From positions 1 through 64,000 of the forward strand of contig JAFRKV010000006.1 in NCBI GenBank assembly GCA_017431515.1: a stretch of DNA of 64,000 nt. The letters are read 5' to 3'. Numbering within the stretch: position 1 is the stretch's first letter; every line of letters starts with the position of its first letter. The stretch is from Lachnospiraceae bacterium (lineage in GTDB: Bacteria; Bacillota; Clostridia; Lachnospirales; Lachnospiraceae). Below are positions 54,787 through 62,907 of the stretch, in pieces. Below the pieces are notes generated by a model. The model was not told the DNA's origin. It saw only the letters and a list, made by a program, of their open reading frames with translations, and searched no databases. The position numbers and the translations under genes are program-made.

Positions 54787-55830
54787 CTATGATTTGTCTT
54801 TTGCTTTGTCCAGTGTCTCGTTAAACTGCTTTTTCAGATTTCGCAGGCTGTCCATCACCTTTTCGTAATCCATCCGCTTCGGACCGATGATGCCGATGGT
54901 GCCTTTGATCCCGTCTCCCAACTCGTAGGTGGCTGTCACGACGCTGCAATCCTTCATCTTCTGCACCGGCGTCTCTCCGCCGATGTATACCTGAATACCG
55001 GTGTTCTCTTCGTTATTCAGGCTCTCATTCACGAGAGAGATCAGCTCTTCCTTATCTTCAAAAGCACCCAGCAGTTCTGATGCTTTCTCCGAATCCGCCA
55101 GTTCCGGATATTTCAGGATATTGGTCGCGCCGCTGGTGTAAACCGTTAAGTCTTCATCCTCTCTGATCACTTCCGCCACCGCATCCAGGATCTTGCTGAT
55201 GATGTCACTGTGAATCCCCGCCTGCTCCTTCAGCTGGGCGATGGTGCCGAGATTGATCTCGGCGGCGGTCAGACCGTTTAAGCTGGTGTTCAAAAGGATG
55301 TTAAGCTTCAGGATCTCTTCATCATCCACCGGCTCCTGCACGCTGACCATGCGGTTTCGCACCAGATTGCCCTCCGTGACGATCACCGCCAGAAGGTTTC
55401 TGCTGTCCACTCTGGAAAGCTGGATAAACTTGATCTTGGTGCCGTTCATATGCGGCCCGGTGATCATCGTTGCATAATTCGTGTCCGTTGCAAGGAGCTT
55501 CGCGACCTTCTTTAACACCTGATCCATCTTCTCGGTATTCTCGATGACGAGAGACCGCATCTCGCTGATCTCTTCATCCTTTTCCCGGATGAGCTGATCC
55601 ACATAGAATCGATAGCCCTTGTCCGAGGGGATCCGCCCCGCCGAGGTATGCGGCGAAAGGATGTACCCCAGCTCCTCCAGGTCCGACATCTCATTTCTGA
55701 TCGTCGCCGACGAGAGGTTCAGATCGGTGTATTTGCTGATGGTCCGCGATCCCACCGGTTCTCCGGTCTCCAGATAGTTCTTGATGATCGCGTTTAATAT
55801 GATTGTTTTTCTGGTGTCCAGTTCTTCCAT
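54787..55830 (-). CDS. hrcA: Heat-inducible transcription repressor HrcA
   Basis: The 347-residue repressor binds CIRCE. The N-terminal winged helix ILNAIIKNYLETGEPVGSRT and SSATIRNEMSDLEELGYILS is complete; the rest is the GAF-like and insert region, ending with TAG. ATG 55830 is the family start; a GTG inside CIRCE is rejected. A GAGG lies 12 nt upstream, an unusually long spacing. HrcA needs GroEL for activity, which links this operon with groESL at 5296-7263. Confidence 0.97.
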   Translation of the reverse strand: MEELDTRKTIILNAIIKNYLETGEPVGSRTISKYTDLNLSSATIRNEMSDLEELGYILSPHTSAGRIPSDKGYRFYVDQLIREKDEEISEMRSLVIENTEKMDQVLKKVAKLLATDTNYATMITGPHMNGTKIKFIQLSRVDSRNLLAVIVTEGNLVRNRMVSVQEPVDDEEILKLNILLNTSLNGLTAAEINLGTIAQLKEQAGIHSDIISKILDAVAEVIREDEDLTVYTSGATNILKYPELADSEKASELLGAFEDKEELISLVNESLNNEENTGIQVYIGGETPVQKMKDCSVVTATYELGDGIKGTIGIIGPKRMDYEKVMDSLRNLKKQFNETLDKAKDKS

Positions 55831-55850
55831 CCGCTTACGATCCTCTTTTA

Positions 55851-55877
55851 TTAGCACTCAGATTGATAGAGTGCTAA
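55851..55877 (-). promoter_or_regulatory. CIRCE operator of the hrcA-dnaK operon
   Basis: Perfect TTAGCACTC-N9-GAGTGCTAA, 20 nt before the hrcA start; autoregulation by HrcA. Confidence 0.97.
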
Positions 55878-55890
55878 TATCCATGAAAAT

Positions 55891-55919
55891 AAGATAACAC
55901 TCTGCTATTTTTTTGTCAA
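55891..55919 (-). promoter_or_regulatory. Promoter of hrcA-grpE-dnaK-dnaJ
   Basis: TTGACA (55914-55919), 17 nt, TATCTT (55891-55896) on the minus strand, just upstream of CIRCE. Confidence 0.75.
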
Positions 55920-55942
55920 CAAGGTTTTTTATTTTTTCTGCG

Positions 55943-55974
55943 CAAAAAAAACGCCGCAAAAGCTTGCGGCGTTT
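55943..55974 (-). terminator. Terminator of the GG-leader gene at 56006
   Basis: AAACGCCGCAA / TTGCGGCGTTT stem with a GCTT loop, followed by TTTTTG on the minus strand, 31 nt after the stop. Confidence 0.88.
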
Positions 55975-56005
55975 CTCTCTCAAATAGGAATGATCGTGAT
56001 TGATT

Positions 56006-56290
56006 TTACTTAAGGATATTCCCACTGACATCGTAGTATCTTTGCTGTTTATCCGGACCATAAAAAAATTTACCGCATTCTTCGCATCGGTTCGTATACA
56101 CCTGACGCACCACCCTCATATTATTAAATCGTACATCTGCTTTGTGATTAGACCTGCGGATGTAGGTGTCTTTTTTTCTGAACGGACAGCAGCCGAACAT
56201 CCTATCGGTGCAGACCAATTGCTTCCCGCCGGATACTTTTTCTAACATCTCTTCACTTAATTCTTTTTCTATCAGTTGGTTTTCTATCAT
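56006..56290 (-). CDS. Double-glycine-leader protein with Cys-rich core
   Basis: A 94-residue protein: leader MIENQLIEKELSEEMLEKVS then GG at 21-22, as in bacteriocin-type precursors cleaved and exported by peptidase-containing ABC transporters. The core (72 residues) is basic with CTDRMFGCCPFRKKDTY and a zinc-ribbon-like CEECGKFFYGPDKQQRYYD. Two Cys pairs suggest metal binding or disulfides. RBS AAAGGAGACTGATT precedes ATG 56290. It has its own promoter and terminator. No exporter or maturation gene is near. Either an antimicrobial or signalling peptide or a secreted zinc protein. Confidence 0.78.
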   Translation of the reverse strand: MIENQLIEKELSEEMLEKVSGGKQLVCTDRMFGCCPFRKKDTYIRRSNHKADVRFNNMRVVRQVYTNRCEECGKFFYGPDKQQRYYDVSGNILK

Positions 56291-56328
56291 AATCAGTCTC
56301 CTTTGTGCAGATTTAATGGTTCTACCAT

Positions 56329-56357
56329 ATTATACGATGAAATTGTCCGGCTGGCAC
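56329..56357 (-). promoter_or_regulatory. Promoter of the GG-leader family, copy B
   Basis: GTGCCA (56352-56357), 17 nt ending TTTCATCG, TATAAT (56329-56334) on the minus strand. Nearly identical over 30 nt to copy C at 59123-59151. Confidence 0.75.
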
Positions 56358-56374
56358 AGATTCATATGATTATT

Positions 56375-57433
56375 TCAGAGAAACGATGACGTGGATCGGT
56401 TTTGACATTCCGCCGTTTCTTCAAGAAAAGCATCCACCTCTGCCTCCTCGGTTCCCCAGCCTGTCACAAGGCGAATCGGAATCATGCCTTCTTTTTCCGG
56501 CGCCCACTCATGGAAAAAGAACGCCTTTTCCAATTCCTTTACCACTGCGCCTGGCAGGATGGGAAACACCTGATTTGTCTCCGAGCCGCTGTAAAAGGTG
56601 ACGCCCAATGCGCTGAGACCTTCCCGCAGTTTTTTCGCCAGACGGTTTGCGTGAGAGGCGATTTCAAAATAGAGGCTGTCCTCGCCGCCGTCGAGCAGCG
56701 CCTCAAACTGAACGCCGATGAGCCTGCCCTTTGCCAGCATTCCGCATTGCCGTTTGATCATGAACCGGAAGTGGTCATCGATCGCCTCGTTAAGAATCAC
56801 CAGGGCTTCGCCAAAAAGAGCGCCGTTTTTCGTGCCACCGATGTAGAACGCATCGCACAGCTGTGCCAGTTCCCGCATGGACAGGTCGTTTTTTTCGGAA
56901 GTAAGCGCCGAACCAAGCCGTGCGCCATCGATATAAAGAAACAGATCCCGTTCTTTACACTTCTCTGAAAGCGCCTGTAATTCTTTTTTACTGTAGATGG
57001 TCCCGATTTCCGTGGGCTGGGAAATATACGCCATCCGCGGCAGCGGCGTATGCTCGTCCTGATATTCCTCCCATGCCAGGTCGATGAGCTCCGGCGTCAG
57101 TTTCCCATCCACGCCTTCCATGACGGCGACACGATGACCGGTGGCCTCCACGGCTCCGGTTTCATGCATGTAAGCATGGCCTGATCGGATCGTGATAACA
57201 GATTCGTAAGGCCGTAGTGCCGCCGCAATAAGGGTGACATTACAAGGGGTGCCTCCCACCATCATGTGAACCGCGGCATCTTCTCTTCCGATCAGCTCCC
57301 GGATCATCTCCGCGGCATGTATACAGTGGGGGTCGAGGCCATAGCCGTCCGTGTGTTCCATATTTGTCTTCTGAAGCGCCTCCATCACCTTTGGATGGGC
57401 GCCCTGACTGTAATCCGAACGGAAGTAAATCAT
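56375..57433 (-). CDS. Threonine aldolase family PLP enzyme
   Basis: A 352-residue fold-type I enzyme: IYFRSDYSQGAHPKVMEALQ at the start, YGLDPHCIHAAEMIREL, YISQPTEIGTIYSKKELQAL, LYIDGARLGSAL with the PLP Asp and YIGGTKNGALFGEALVILN with the Schiff-base Lys. Such enzymes split L-threonine or allo-threonine to glycine and acetaldehyde. ATG 57433 has RBS CAGGAGAGAAAACG. It follows the GNAT gene by 17 nt. Beta-eliminating lyase is the alternative subfamily. Confidence 0.9.
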   Translation of the reverse strand: MIYFRSDYSQGAHPKVMEALQKTNMEHTDGYGLDPHCIHAAEMIRELIGREDAAVHMMVGGTPCNVTLIAAALRPYESVITIRSGHAYMHETGAVEATGHRVAVMEGVDGKLTPELIDLAWEEYQDEHTPLPRMAYISQPTEIGTIYSKKELQALSEKCKERDLFLYIDGARLGSALTSEKNDLSMRELAQLCDAFYIGGTKNGALFGEALVILNEAIDDHFRFMIKRQCGMLAKGRLIGVQFEALLDGGEDSLYFEIASHANRLAKKLREGLSALGVTFYSGSETNQVFPILPGAVVKELEKAFFFHEWAPEKEGMIPIRLVTGWGTEEAEVDAFLEETAECQNRSTSSFL

Positions 57434-57450
57434 CGTTTTCTCTCCTGTTA

Positions 57451-57903
57451 TCAAGCCTTTTCCACCGTCATCGCCAGTTCAATCTCATCGTCGTAATCCG
57501 CTCCGGTGGCGGCGAAGCCTTTGCTCTCATAAAGCTTTTGCGCCACCGGGTTGCTCTTGTTGCAGGTCAGAGCAACCCGGTCTGAATCTCCAAAGGGTTT
57601 CGTCCTGATATAGTCGAGCACCAGATCCAGCGCCGCCTTTCCATAGCCGCGGTGCTGCTTTGATTCGTCGATCATCATATGCCAGATGTCATATTCGGGA
57701 ATATCATAATCATAAATCACCATGACATACCCGACCATCTCCCCCTCCGCATAGATCCCGAAGGGCTGGCACTGCGTTCTGTACACATAGGCCTGCGCCA
57801 GGCTGCGGATCGGGTGGGACACAAAGTCCTCCTGCCCCGGTGCCAGTTTCAGCGCAAACGCGTCCGTAAAATTGTCTTCTGTAATCGGTTTCAGTTCTAT
57901 CAT
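57451..57903 (-). CDS. GNAT family N-acetyltransferase
   Basis: The 150-residue protein carries the GNAT acetyl-CoA loop DESKQHRGYGKAALDLVLDY (R/Q-x-x-G-x-G/A), strand IYDYDIPEYDIWHMMID and CNKSNPVAQKLYESKGFAAT. It resembles the spermine/spermidine acetyltransferase-like branch (ITEDNFTDAFALKLAPGQED). The substrate is unknown. It has its own promoter and forms an operon with the aldolase. Its last 11 codons recur in damaged form at 59194-59229. Confidence 0.9.
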   Translation of the reverse strand: MIELKPITEDNFTDAFALKLAPGQEDFVSHPIRSLAQAYVYRTQCQPFGIYAEGEMVGYVMVIYDYDIPEYDIWHMMIDESKQHRGYGKAALDLVLDYIRTKPFGDSDRVALTCNKSNPVAQKLYESKGFAATGADYDDEIELAMTVEKA

Positions 57904-57974
57904 TCTTCCTCTCCTTAATAAAAGCCGGTTTCTGTCTGCCTAAATCCGTCCTGTCCTCGTCATGTGTTTCCCTT

Positions 57975-58003
57975 ATTATAGGCGTGGTTACCTCTTACTG
58001 CAA
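57975..58003 (-). promoter_or_regulatory. Promoter of the GNAT-aldolase operon
   Basis: TTGCAG (57998-58003), 17 nt, TATAAT (57975-57980) on the minus strand. Confidence 0.75.
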
Positions 58004-58062
58004 GCATATCCCCGCAGGGACGCGCCTCACCCCTTTGCTGCGTCGAAAGGCGCCGGTCAAAG

Positions 58063-58091
58063 TTGAAAAGGATCCCGGCAATCATTATAAT
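58063..58091 (+). promoter_or_regulatory. Promoter of the pilin gene
   Basis: TTGAAA (58063-58068), 17 nt, TATAAT (58086-58091). The leader of about 73 nt contains GCATCCTCCGTCAAATCCGG then GATGC, a small hairpin. Confidence 0.7.
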
Positions 58092-58170
58092 GAGGGTAAG
58101 AGTTGTTGGCTCCGGCTGTCGCATCCTCCGTCAAATCCGGGATGCGAAGCGGACAGAAAGGTTTTTGGAA

Positions 58171-58749
58171 ATGAAGAAATACCCCTTATCCAGACAAAAG
58201 GGCTTTACGCTGGCGGAACTCTTGATCGTTGTGGCCATCATTGCCGTGCTGGTCGCCATCGCGATCCCGATTTTCCGTAAAAATCTGGAGAAATCCAGAG
58301 AAGCCTATGATATCTACACCATGCGCCAGGCCGCTTCGGCAGCGATTGAGCTGTATTATGCGGGCGTAACAAACTCTGCCAGTGCAAGTGCAGTTGGGTT
58401 AAGCTGGTGGGGAACAGAAGGGAACGCGAATGCAAACGCCTATGGTGCCTATGACCCCAGCGGCAAATTCTATCCCAGCAGAGACGCCTTGCCTGCGAAT
58501 GCAAAGAAATACGGCAAAGGCACCACTCTCGACGGCGGCACCACGTTCGTTATGGGAAATTCCCGTGGCGCCTATGCGTCCAATTACGATTATACCAACG
58601 CCGTTGTCATGGTGTCGATCTATCCGAATGCGGCTAAACCATATGTGCTTGTGTACTGGAAGAATAATGTATCTGGCGATACCACCTATGTTGGTGGGCA
58701 GCAATCAACAAGCATTCCCAAGTACAGTATCCAGATTAATATCAATTAA
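58171..58749 (+). CDS. Type IV pilin-like protein
   Basis: A 192-residue prepilin: basic leader MKKYPLSRQKG, cleavage site G/F before FTLAELLIVVAIIAVLVAIA with the conserved Glu5, then a soluble domain rich in Asn, Ala, Gly and Tyr (WWGTEGNANANAYGAYDPSG). It would be cut and methylated by a prepilin peptidase and built into a pilus or a pseudopilus. No assembly genes are in the window, so it is a lone pilin. The RBS is weak (TTTTTGGAA). An in-frame ATG at 58063 lies in the promoter and is rejected. Its end overlaps the convergent GG-leader gene by 45 nt. Confidence 0.87.
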   Translation: MKKYPLSRQKGFTLAELLIVVAIIAVLVAIAIPIFRKNLEKSREAYDIYTMRQAASAAIELYYAGVTNSASASAVGLSWWGTEGNANANAYGAYDPSGKFYPSRDALPANAKKYGKGTTLDGGTTFVMGNSRGAYASNYDYTNAVVMVSIYPNAAKPYVLVYWKNNVSGDTTYVGGQQSTSIPKYSIQININ

Positions 58750-59085
58750 TCCACGCCCGTCATGTCTTAAACTATTCGGATGGACTGTACACTTTCTATG
58801 GAGGCCGTCTGTCACAGTGATCACCACAAGCATCGTCCATCCCTCCCCTTCCACACGCTCGACCTGTGCAGGATGTTCATTCCCGCGTTCATCCCTGTAA
58901 ATGACTCTTTCGCCCCTACTAAACTGATAAGAAAATAGATCCGGTCGATTGAGGAGGTCTCCTCCGCTCACCTGATCCATCTCATCATCGGTCAGCTCCA
59001 TCCCGGCTTGCGCGATAACTTCCTTTGCTTCTGCCTTGTTCGTTGTGGCAGCAACCTGTTCTTTTAAGTTTCCGATCAGTTTCAT
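58705..59085 (-). CDS. Double-glycine-leader protein with SH3-like core
   Basis: A 126-residue protein with leader MKLIGNLKEQVAATTNKAEA, AGMELTDDEMDQVSGG (GG at 41-42) and an 84-residue core (SRGERVIYRDERGNEHPAQV, VITVTDGLHRKCTVHPNS) that reads like a small SH3/Tudor-type barrel with two cysteines. The leader belongs to the long Nif11/bacteriocin-like type. RBS AAAGGAGATTGCAAA precedes ATG 59085. Promoter C lies upstream. Function unknown; export and cleavage after GG are inferred from the leader. Confidence 0.75.
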   Translation of the reverse strand: MKLIGNLKEQVAATTNKAEAKEVIAQAGMELTDDEMDQVSGGDLLNRPDLFSYQFSRGERVIYRDERGNEHPAQVERVEGEGWTMLVVITVTDGLHRKCTVHPNSLRHDGRGLIDINLDTVLGNAC

Positions 59086-59122
59086 TTTGCAATCTCCTTT
59101 TGGCGGTTTCCTGCTCTATCTT

Positions 59123-59151
59123 ATTATACGATGAAATCATCCGTCTGACAC
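59123..59151 (-). promoter_or_regulatory. Promoter of the GG-leader family, copy C
   Basis: GTGTCA (59146-59151), 17 nt ending TTTCATCG, TATAAT (59123-59128) on the minus strand; matches copy B at all but about four of 30 positions. Confidence 0.75.
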
Positions 59152-59169
59152 AGTAATCCGAACAAACTC

Positions 59170-59229
59170 AGATCATGTGTTTCTCTCCTGATGTCATGCC
59201 TTTTTTACCGTCATCGCAAGTTCGATCAT
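59170..59229 (-). pseudogene. Remnant of the GNAT 3' end and aldolase start
   Basis: Codons MIELAMTVKKA and TGA (59229-59194) copy the last residues of the GNAT protein (EIELAMTVEKA). After them GGAGAGAAACAC-ATG copies the aldolase RBS and start (GGAGAGAAAACG-ATG). The order GNAT, aldolase, promoter, GG-leader gene is thus kept, with nearly all of GNAT and aldolase deleted. Its ATG overlaps the stop of the lipoprotein gene. Confidence 0.75.
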
Positions 59230-60527
59230 GGTTTCCCTCCTACAATCTGCAGCGTGAACGACGTGCTGTCGGTCTTGCCATGGGCTTCCGGTTTGGAATA
59301 ATAGACGGTGACATTCGCCTCCTTTTCCCCTGACGCATCTCCGTCTACGGTATACTCATATTTCCCGGTGAAGCTATGAAGTCCGTCTTCATCCGTATTT
59401 CTGGCGGCATAGTCAGACGAATTGGAATATAGGGAAAGACCCGCAAAAGACTCTAGCGGAAACTGCCGGTTGTCATCATGGTAGACTTTGTACCAGATCT
59501 TCCCTTTTCGAATGGTCTCCGCATCTTCCCCGTTTCTGGCCGGATCCGGGATAAACGCATCACAGATCATGTGAATCGCGGTGTCCTCGTCAAAGTCATC
59601 CGGGATCACCCCGTATTCCCCGCTAAAATCCTCAAAATAATACCAGAATGCCGGATCAGATGCCACATACGGGTGGAGCGCATCGTCCTCATTTTCAAAG
59701 ACCAGTTTGCACCTTCGCGTATTGGTACCGCTTTCGTTGTCATAACTGATCACCTCGATATATTTGCAGGAAGCCGCTCTTTCGTCCCCATTCCGATACA
59801 GAATATATGCCTCCGGAAAGCCGGCTGTATCCATCTTGATCCCATAGTTATAAACCACGCTGATCTCCGGTACCTCATAGACGATCACCCGGAAATCATC
59901 CGTATCCGGCGCCAGGTATTCCCGGTCAGCCTCATCCTCATATAAAAACGCAGTCACCGCAGGATTCTCTGCCTTGCTTTCTTTCTCTGCACTTTCCTGC
60001 CCTGCCTCCGTTACAATGAGGCTCCCCTCCGACAGCATTTTCGCACCGTCCTGATCATCCCAATCGGAAAACATGGTCTCATAATAGGTACAGTCTGCAA
60101 TCTTTTGTTACCAGTCCGGTGACGGAATCTCCCATTTCCATGTGGCGCCGTTCTTTTGAAAATCGGATCCCTCTGCAAGATTCGGCCCTGCTTCACCAAT
60201 GGTGGTCACTACCCAGAATTCCGGAGAAGAAGAAAGTTCAAAACCGCCATTTCTGTCGTCATCATAGTAAAATCTAATCCTGATTTCATTTTGATCTCCC
60301 ATTGTATTCAGGATCTCCTCCGTAAAAGAAACGGTCACTATGTCCGGTGCCACCTTTTCCACTGTCACAGGGATGACACCTTGATCTGCTTCTCCCGCGC
60401 CGATCTCCGCGCCCGTTTCCCCACCCTGCGCCACCGCATTTCCGGTCTGCGCGCAGGCCGAAAAAAGCCACAGACTTGCCAGCAACGCCGTGATGATCCT
60501 GAAATAAGGTATTTTTGTTGTTTTCAC
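59226..60527 (-). pseudogene. Lipoprotein gene interrupted by an in-frame TAA
   Basis: From GTG 60527 (RBS GAGGGACAAAGCCT) the product starts VKTTKIPYFRIITALLASLW with lipobox FSAC. At codon 140 TAA (60108-60110) follows SPDW; the frame then continues QKIADCTYYETMFSDWDDQD for 293 more codons to TGA at 59226. The two halves read as one protein: an N-terminal domain with IRFYYDDDRNGGFELS and a C-terminal part with repeated acidic beta strands. TAT or TAC to TAA would explain the break. Function unknown. The second half could be a separate product only if translation restarted at 60074. Confidence 0.75.
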
Positions 60528-60711
60528 AGGCTTTGTCCCTCGTCCAAGATGCAATTCTGCTGTAGCATTTAAAGCACCTTTCTGCGCTTTTTCAGCACCA
60601 TGCAAAAATCCGTTGCATTGTTTATGACCATTTCTGCCCCCTGAATAAGCCGTTCGGCGAAGTCAAGGGATCAAACATCCGGCAGCATAAAGATGTACTC
60701 GGAAAATGCAG

Positions 60712-60744
60712 AAAATAAAACAGGGCGGTCTTGTATGAGACCGC
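60712..60744 (-). terminator. Terminator of the HaeIII-type R-M operon
   Basis: GCGGTCT / AGACCGC stem with a 6-nt loop, then CCTGTTTTATTTT on the minus strand, 38 nt after the endonuclease stop. The rest of 60528-60711 shows no gene. Confidence 0.8.
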
Positions 60745-60782
60745 ACATTTCGTTGATTCCAATTTCTAAGATCAAAAGGGGA

Positions 60783-61817
60783 TTATTTCATAATACGTTT
60801 AGCATATTCTGAGACCCTCCTTGCCATCTTCTCATCATTTGTATCCCATGGTTCAACCTGTGCATAAACAGACGAAGGAACCGAAATGAGCTGAACATCG
60901 AATTTCAAAGAAGGTTCAACGCGAGAACTGGCATTATGAATACGCATGGATATTTGCCACCCCTCATCACAAACCACTTCCACAGTATTGTCAGATCCTT
61001 CCTTAAAATCAATGTGGTAGAATTTTGTAGGCATCTTTAACAGTGGAACCTTTGTAACAGCTTTGTCCGTGCCAGATTCCGCATTCAGAGTGCCTGTTAT
61101 ATTGATTGCTTCAACTCTCGTCGTTCGATTTTTATCATCTGTGATCACTTTATAAAAATCATTTCTCCCAAGCAGATAATGTATCAGCCTCTCCGGAATC
61201 CTCTCATGATTCCTATCTATCTTTCGCAATTCTTTCATAAACGCACTTAAGATTGGCTTATAGTAACGATTCGCTTTATCTTGCACGTCCTCCCAGAGCA
61301 TAGGATTCCCATTTTCCTTGCTCTCGTCACGATACTTTCTTAGTTCTGTAAATAACGGTACAACTACATCGAAGTATTCCATAGAGCATGGAACGTCAAC
61401 CCATTCTTTTCCAAAATCTATAGTGTCTGACAAACGACTATGTTTCACCGCATGATGATTATGCTTGCAAGAAAGACCTATCTCCCATCCGTTTTGTTTT
61501 CTCAAACATATAACATCCCGTACATCTCCTTTTATTCCTGCAGCATCGGGCTGAATAGAAAGGTATAAAGGTTCGTCTCCATTAGCATTCCATAATTGAG
61601 GTTCGAGACGATTTATGATTCTTATAGCCGCTTTTGCTGCTTTGTCAAGAGCCTCTCTCATTTCGGCGTCTAGATTTTCATATAAATCACGCGCCGTATT
61701 CAATGGTGAAGATTCCTCAATTTCTACTCTTCCAAACGTAGCAAGTTCTTCTTTTAGGGCAACTACGCAGGCATACTCGAACGCTTTTCCATTCTTGGTC
61801 TGTATTCCACTCGCCAC
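60783..61817 (-). CDS. Type II restriction endonuclease, HaeIII family
   Basis: The 344-residue protein has TKNGKAFEYACVVALKEEL at the start and IKGDVRDVICLRKQNGWEIG followed by LSCKHNHHAVKHSRLSDTID and FGKEWVDVPC, which I recognise from HaeIII-family endonucleases (GGCC). GDVRD...GLSCKHNHHA is the likely nuclease core. GTG 61817 has RBS AAGGAGGCTGACAAATC and lies inside the methyltransferase end (55-nt overlap). A+T-rich compared with the flanks, suggesting acquisition. The GGCC specificity is inferred from the family. Confidence 0.9.
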   Translation of the reverse strand: MASGIQTKNGKAFEYACVVALKEELATFGRVEIEESSPLNTARDLYENLDAEMREALDKAAKAAIRIINRLEPQLWNANGDEPLYLSIQPDAAGIKGDVRDVICLRKQNGWEIGLSCKHNHHAVKHSRLSDTIDFGKEWVDVPCSMEYFDVVVPLFTELRKYRDESKENGNPMLWEDVQDKANRYYKPILSAFMKELRKIDRNHERIPERLIHYLLGRNDFYKVITDDKNRTTRVEAINITGTLNAESGTDKAVTKVPLLKMPTKFYHIDFKEGSDNTVEVVCDEGWQISMRIHNASSRVEPSLKFDVQLISVPSSVYAQVEPWDTNDEKMARRVSEYAKRIMK

Positions 61818-62761
61818 GATTTGTCAGCCTCCTTGATATTAAGAATAGCATATAATTGTGTTGCTACGTATTCGGCCAGTTTTACTGGCACGGCATTTCC
61901 AATCTGTTTATACTTGCTAGTCAGATCCCCACAGAAATCTAAATCCCTTGGGAATGTTTGTATAACTGCAGCCTCTCGCCAACTAAACCTTCTAGTAATC
62001 CCTCCTTCACCAAATTCCCATTCGTCAGTCCCTTTCTTAACCATGTCTGGTGATCCCGGATATAAAGTAACCTGTTTAGCCATTGCGGGGATCGTATAGG
62101 ACATTTCATCCCAACCACGTTTTCTATTTCGAGACATATACCGCGATGAATATGGTGCATTGCAGACATCACCCGGATTTGGATCCGGCATGCCGGCAAG
62201 CGCCTCACGCATAGTAGTGCGTATATTTGTCGGAACCGGTATCTCAAAATGCTTAATATTTAAGTCTTTTCTAAAGCCGCAAATAATAACCCTTTCTCGA
62301 TCTTGCGGCACACCAAAATCTTTCGCATTAACAAGCTGCAAATATACATCATATCCACAATCTGAAAACTCTGCGATAATAGCATCAATTATCTTACCAT
62401 CATCCATGGTAAGAAGTCCCTTTACATTTTCTCCAACAAAAATAAGCGGTTTTTTCTCTTTGACAATTCTTACATAATGCTTATAAAGGACATTTCTTGA
62501 ATCATCAATTTTACGCGGACCGCTCAACGAAAACCCTTGGCATGGAAATCCACCCAGAATAACGTCAGAATCTGGAATCTGCGTAGTAATAATCTTAGAT
62601 ATATCACCGCAAACGACCTTTGCTCTGCTCCAGTTCTGATGAGTTTTACAAGCGTCCTTATCAAAGTCATTTGCCCAGATCGTTCTGAATCCGACCCTTT
62701 CAAATCCCATGTCGAGACCGCCTGCGCCACAGAACAAACTGACTGCTGTAAATTCTCTCAT
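61763..62761 (-). CDS. DNA (cytosine-5-)-methyltransferase of the HaeIII-type system
   Basis: The 332-residue enzyme shows motif I SLFCGAGGLDMGFERVGF, motif IV GGFPCQGFSLSGPR with the catalytic Cys, motif VI FVGENVKGLL, motif VIII PQDRERVIICGF, a short target domain and motif X YKQIGNAVPVKLAEYVATQL. Similar in size to M.HaeIII. ATG 62761 follows AAAGGAGAGGTGTCG; GTG 62767 is also in frame. It is the first gene of the operon, so protection is made before restriction. Confidence 0.95.
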   Translation of the reverse strand: MREFTAVSLFCGAGGLDMGFERVGFRTIWANDFDKDACKTHQNWSRAKVVCGDISKIITTQIPDSDVILGGFPCQGFSLSGPRKIDDSRNVLYKHYVRIVKEKKPLIFVGENVKGLLTMDDGKIIDAIIAEFSDCGYDVYLQLVNAKDFGVPQDRERVIICGFRKDLNIKHFEIPVPTNIRTTMREALAGMPDPNPGDVCNAPYSSRYMSRNRKRGWDEMSYTIPAMAKQVTLYPGSPDMVKKGTDEWEFGEGGITRRFSWREAAVIQTFPRDLDFCGDLTSKYKQIGNAVPVKLAEYVATQLYAILNIKEADKSWRVEYRPRMEKRSSMPA

Positions 62762-62818
62762 CGACACCTCTCCTTTATTAAGTTTTTTGTTGTTTCACCC
62801 ATAGTCGGTCGTACAACA

Positions 62819-62838
62819 TAGATAGTATACTACATCTA
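62819..62838 (-). promoter_or_regulatory. Palindrome over the -10 region of the HaeIII-type operon
   Basis: TAGATGTAGTATACTATCTA on the minus strand is a near-perfect palindrome centred on TATACT, a likely -10 with TGGAAA 17 nt upstream. It could be an operator, for example for autoregulation by the methyltransferase. Confidence 0.45.
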
Positions 62839-62907
62839 GTTGCCCATTTCCATACTATTTGCAAATATTGTGGAATTGTTTGCATAGTGTCCTTGTACTC
62901 AACCAAA

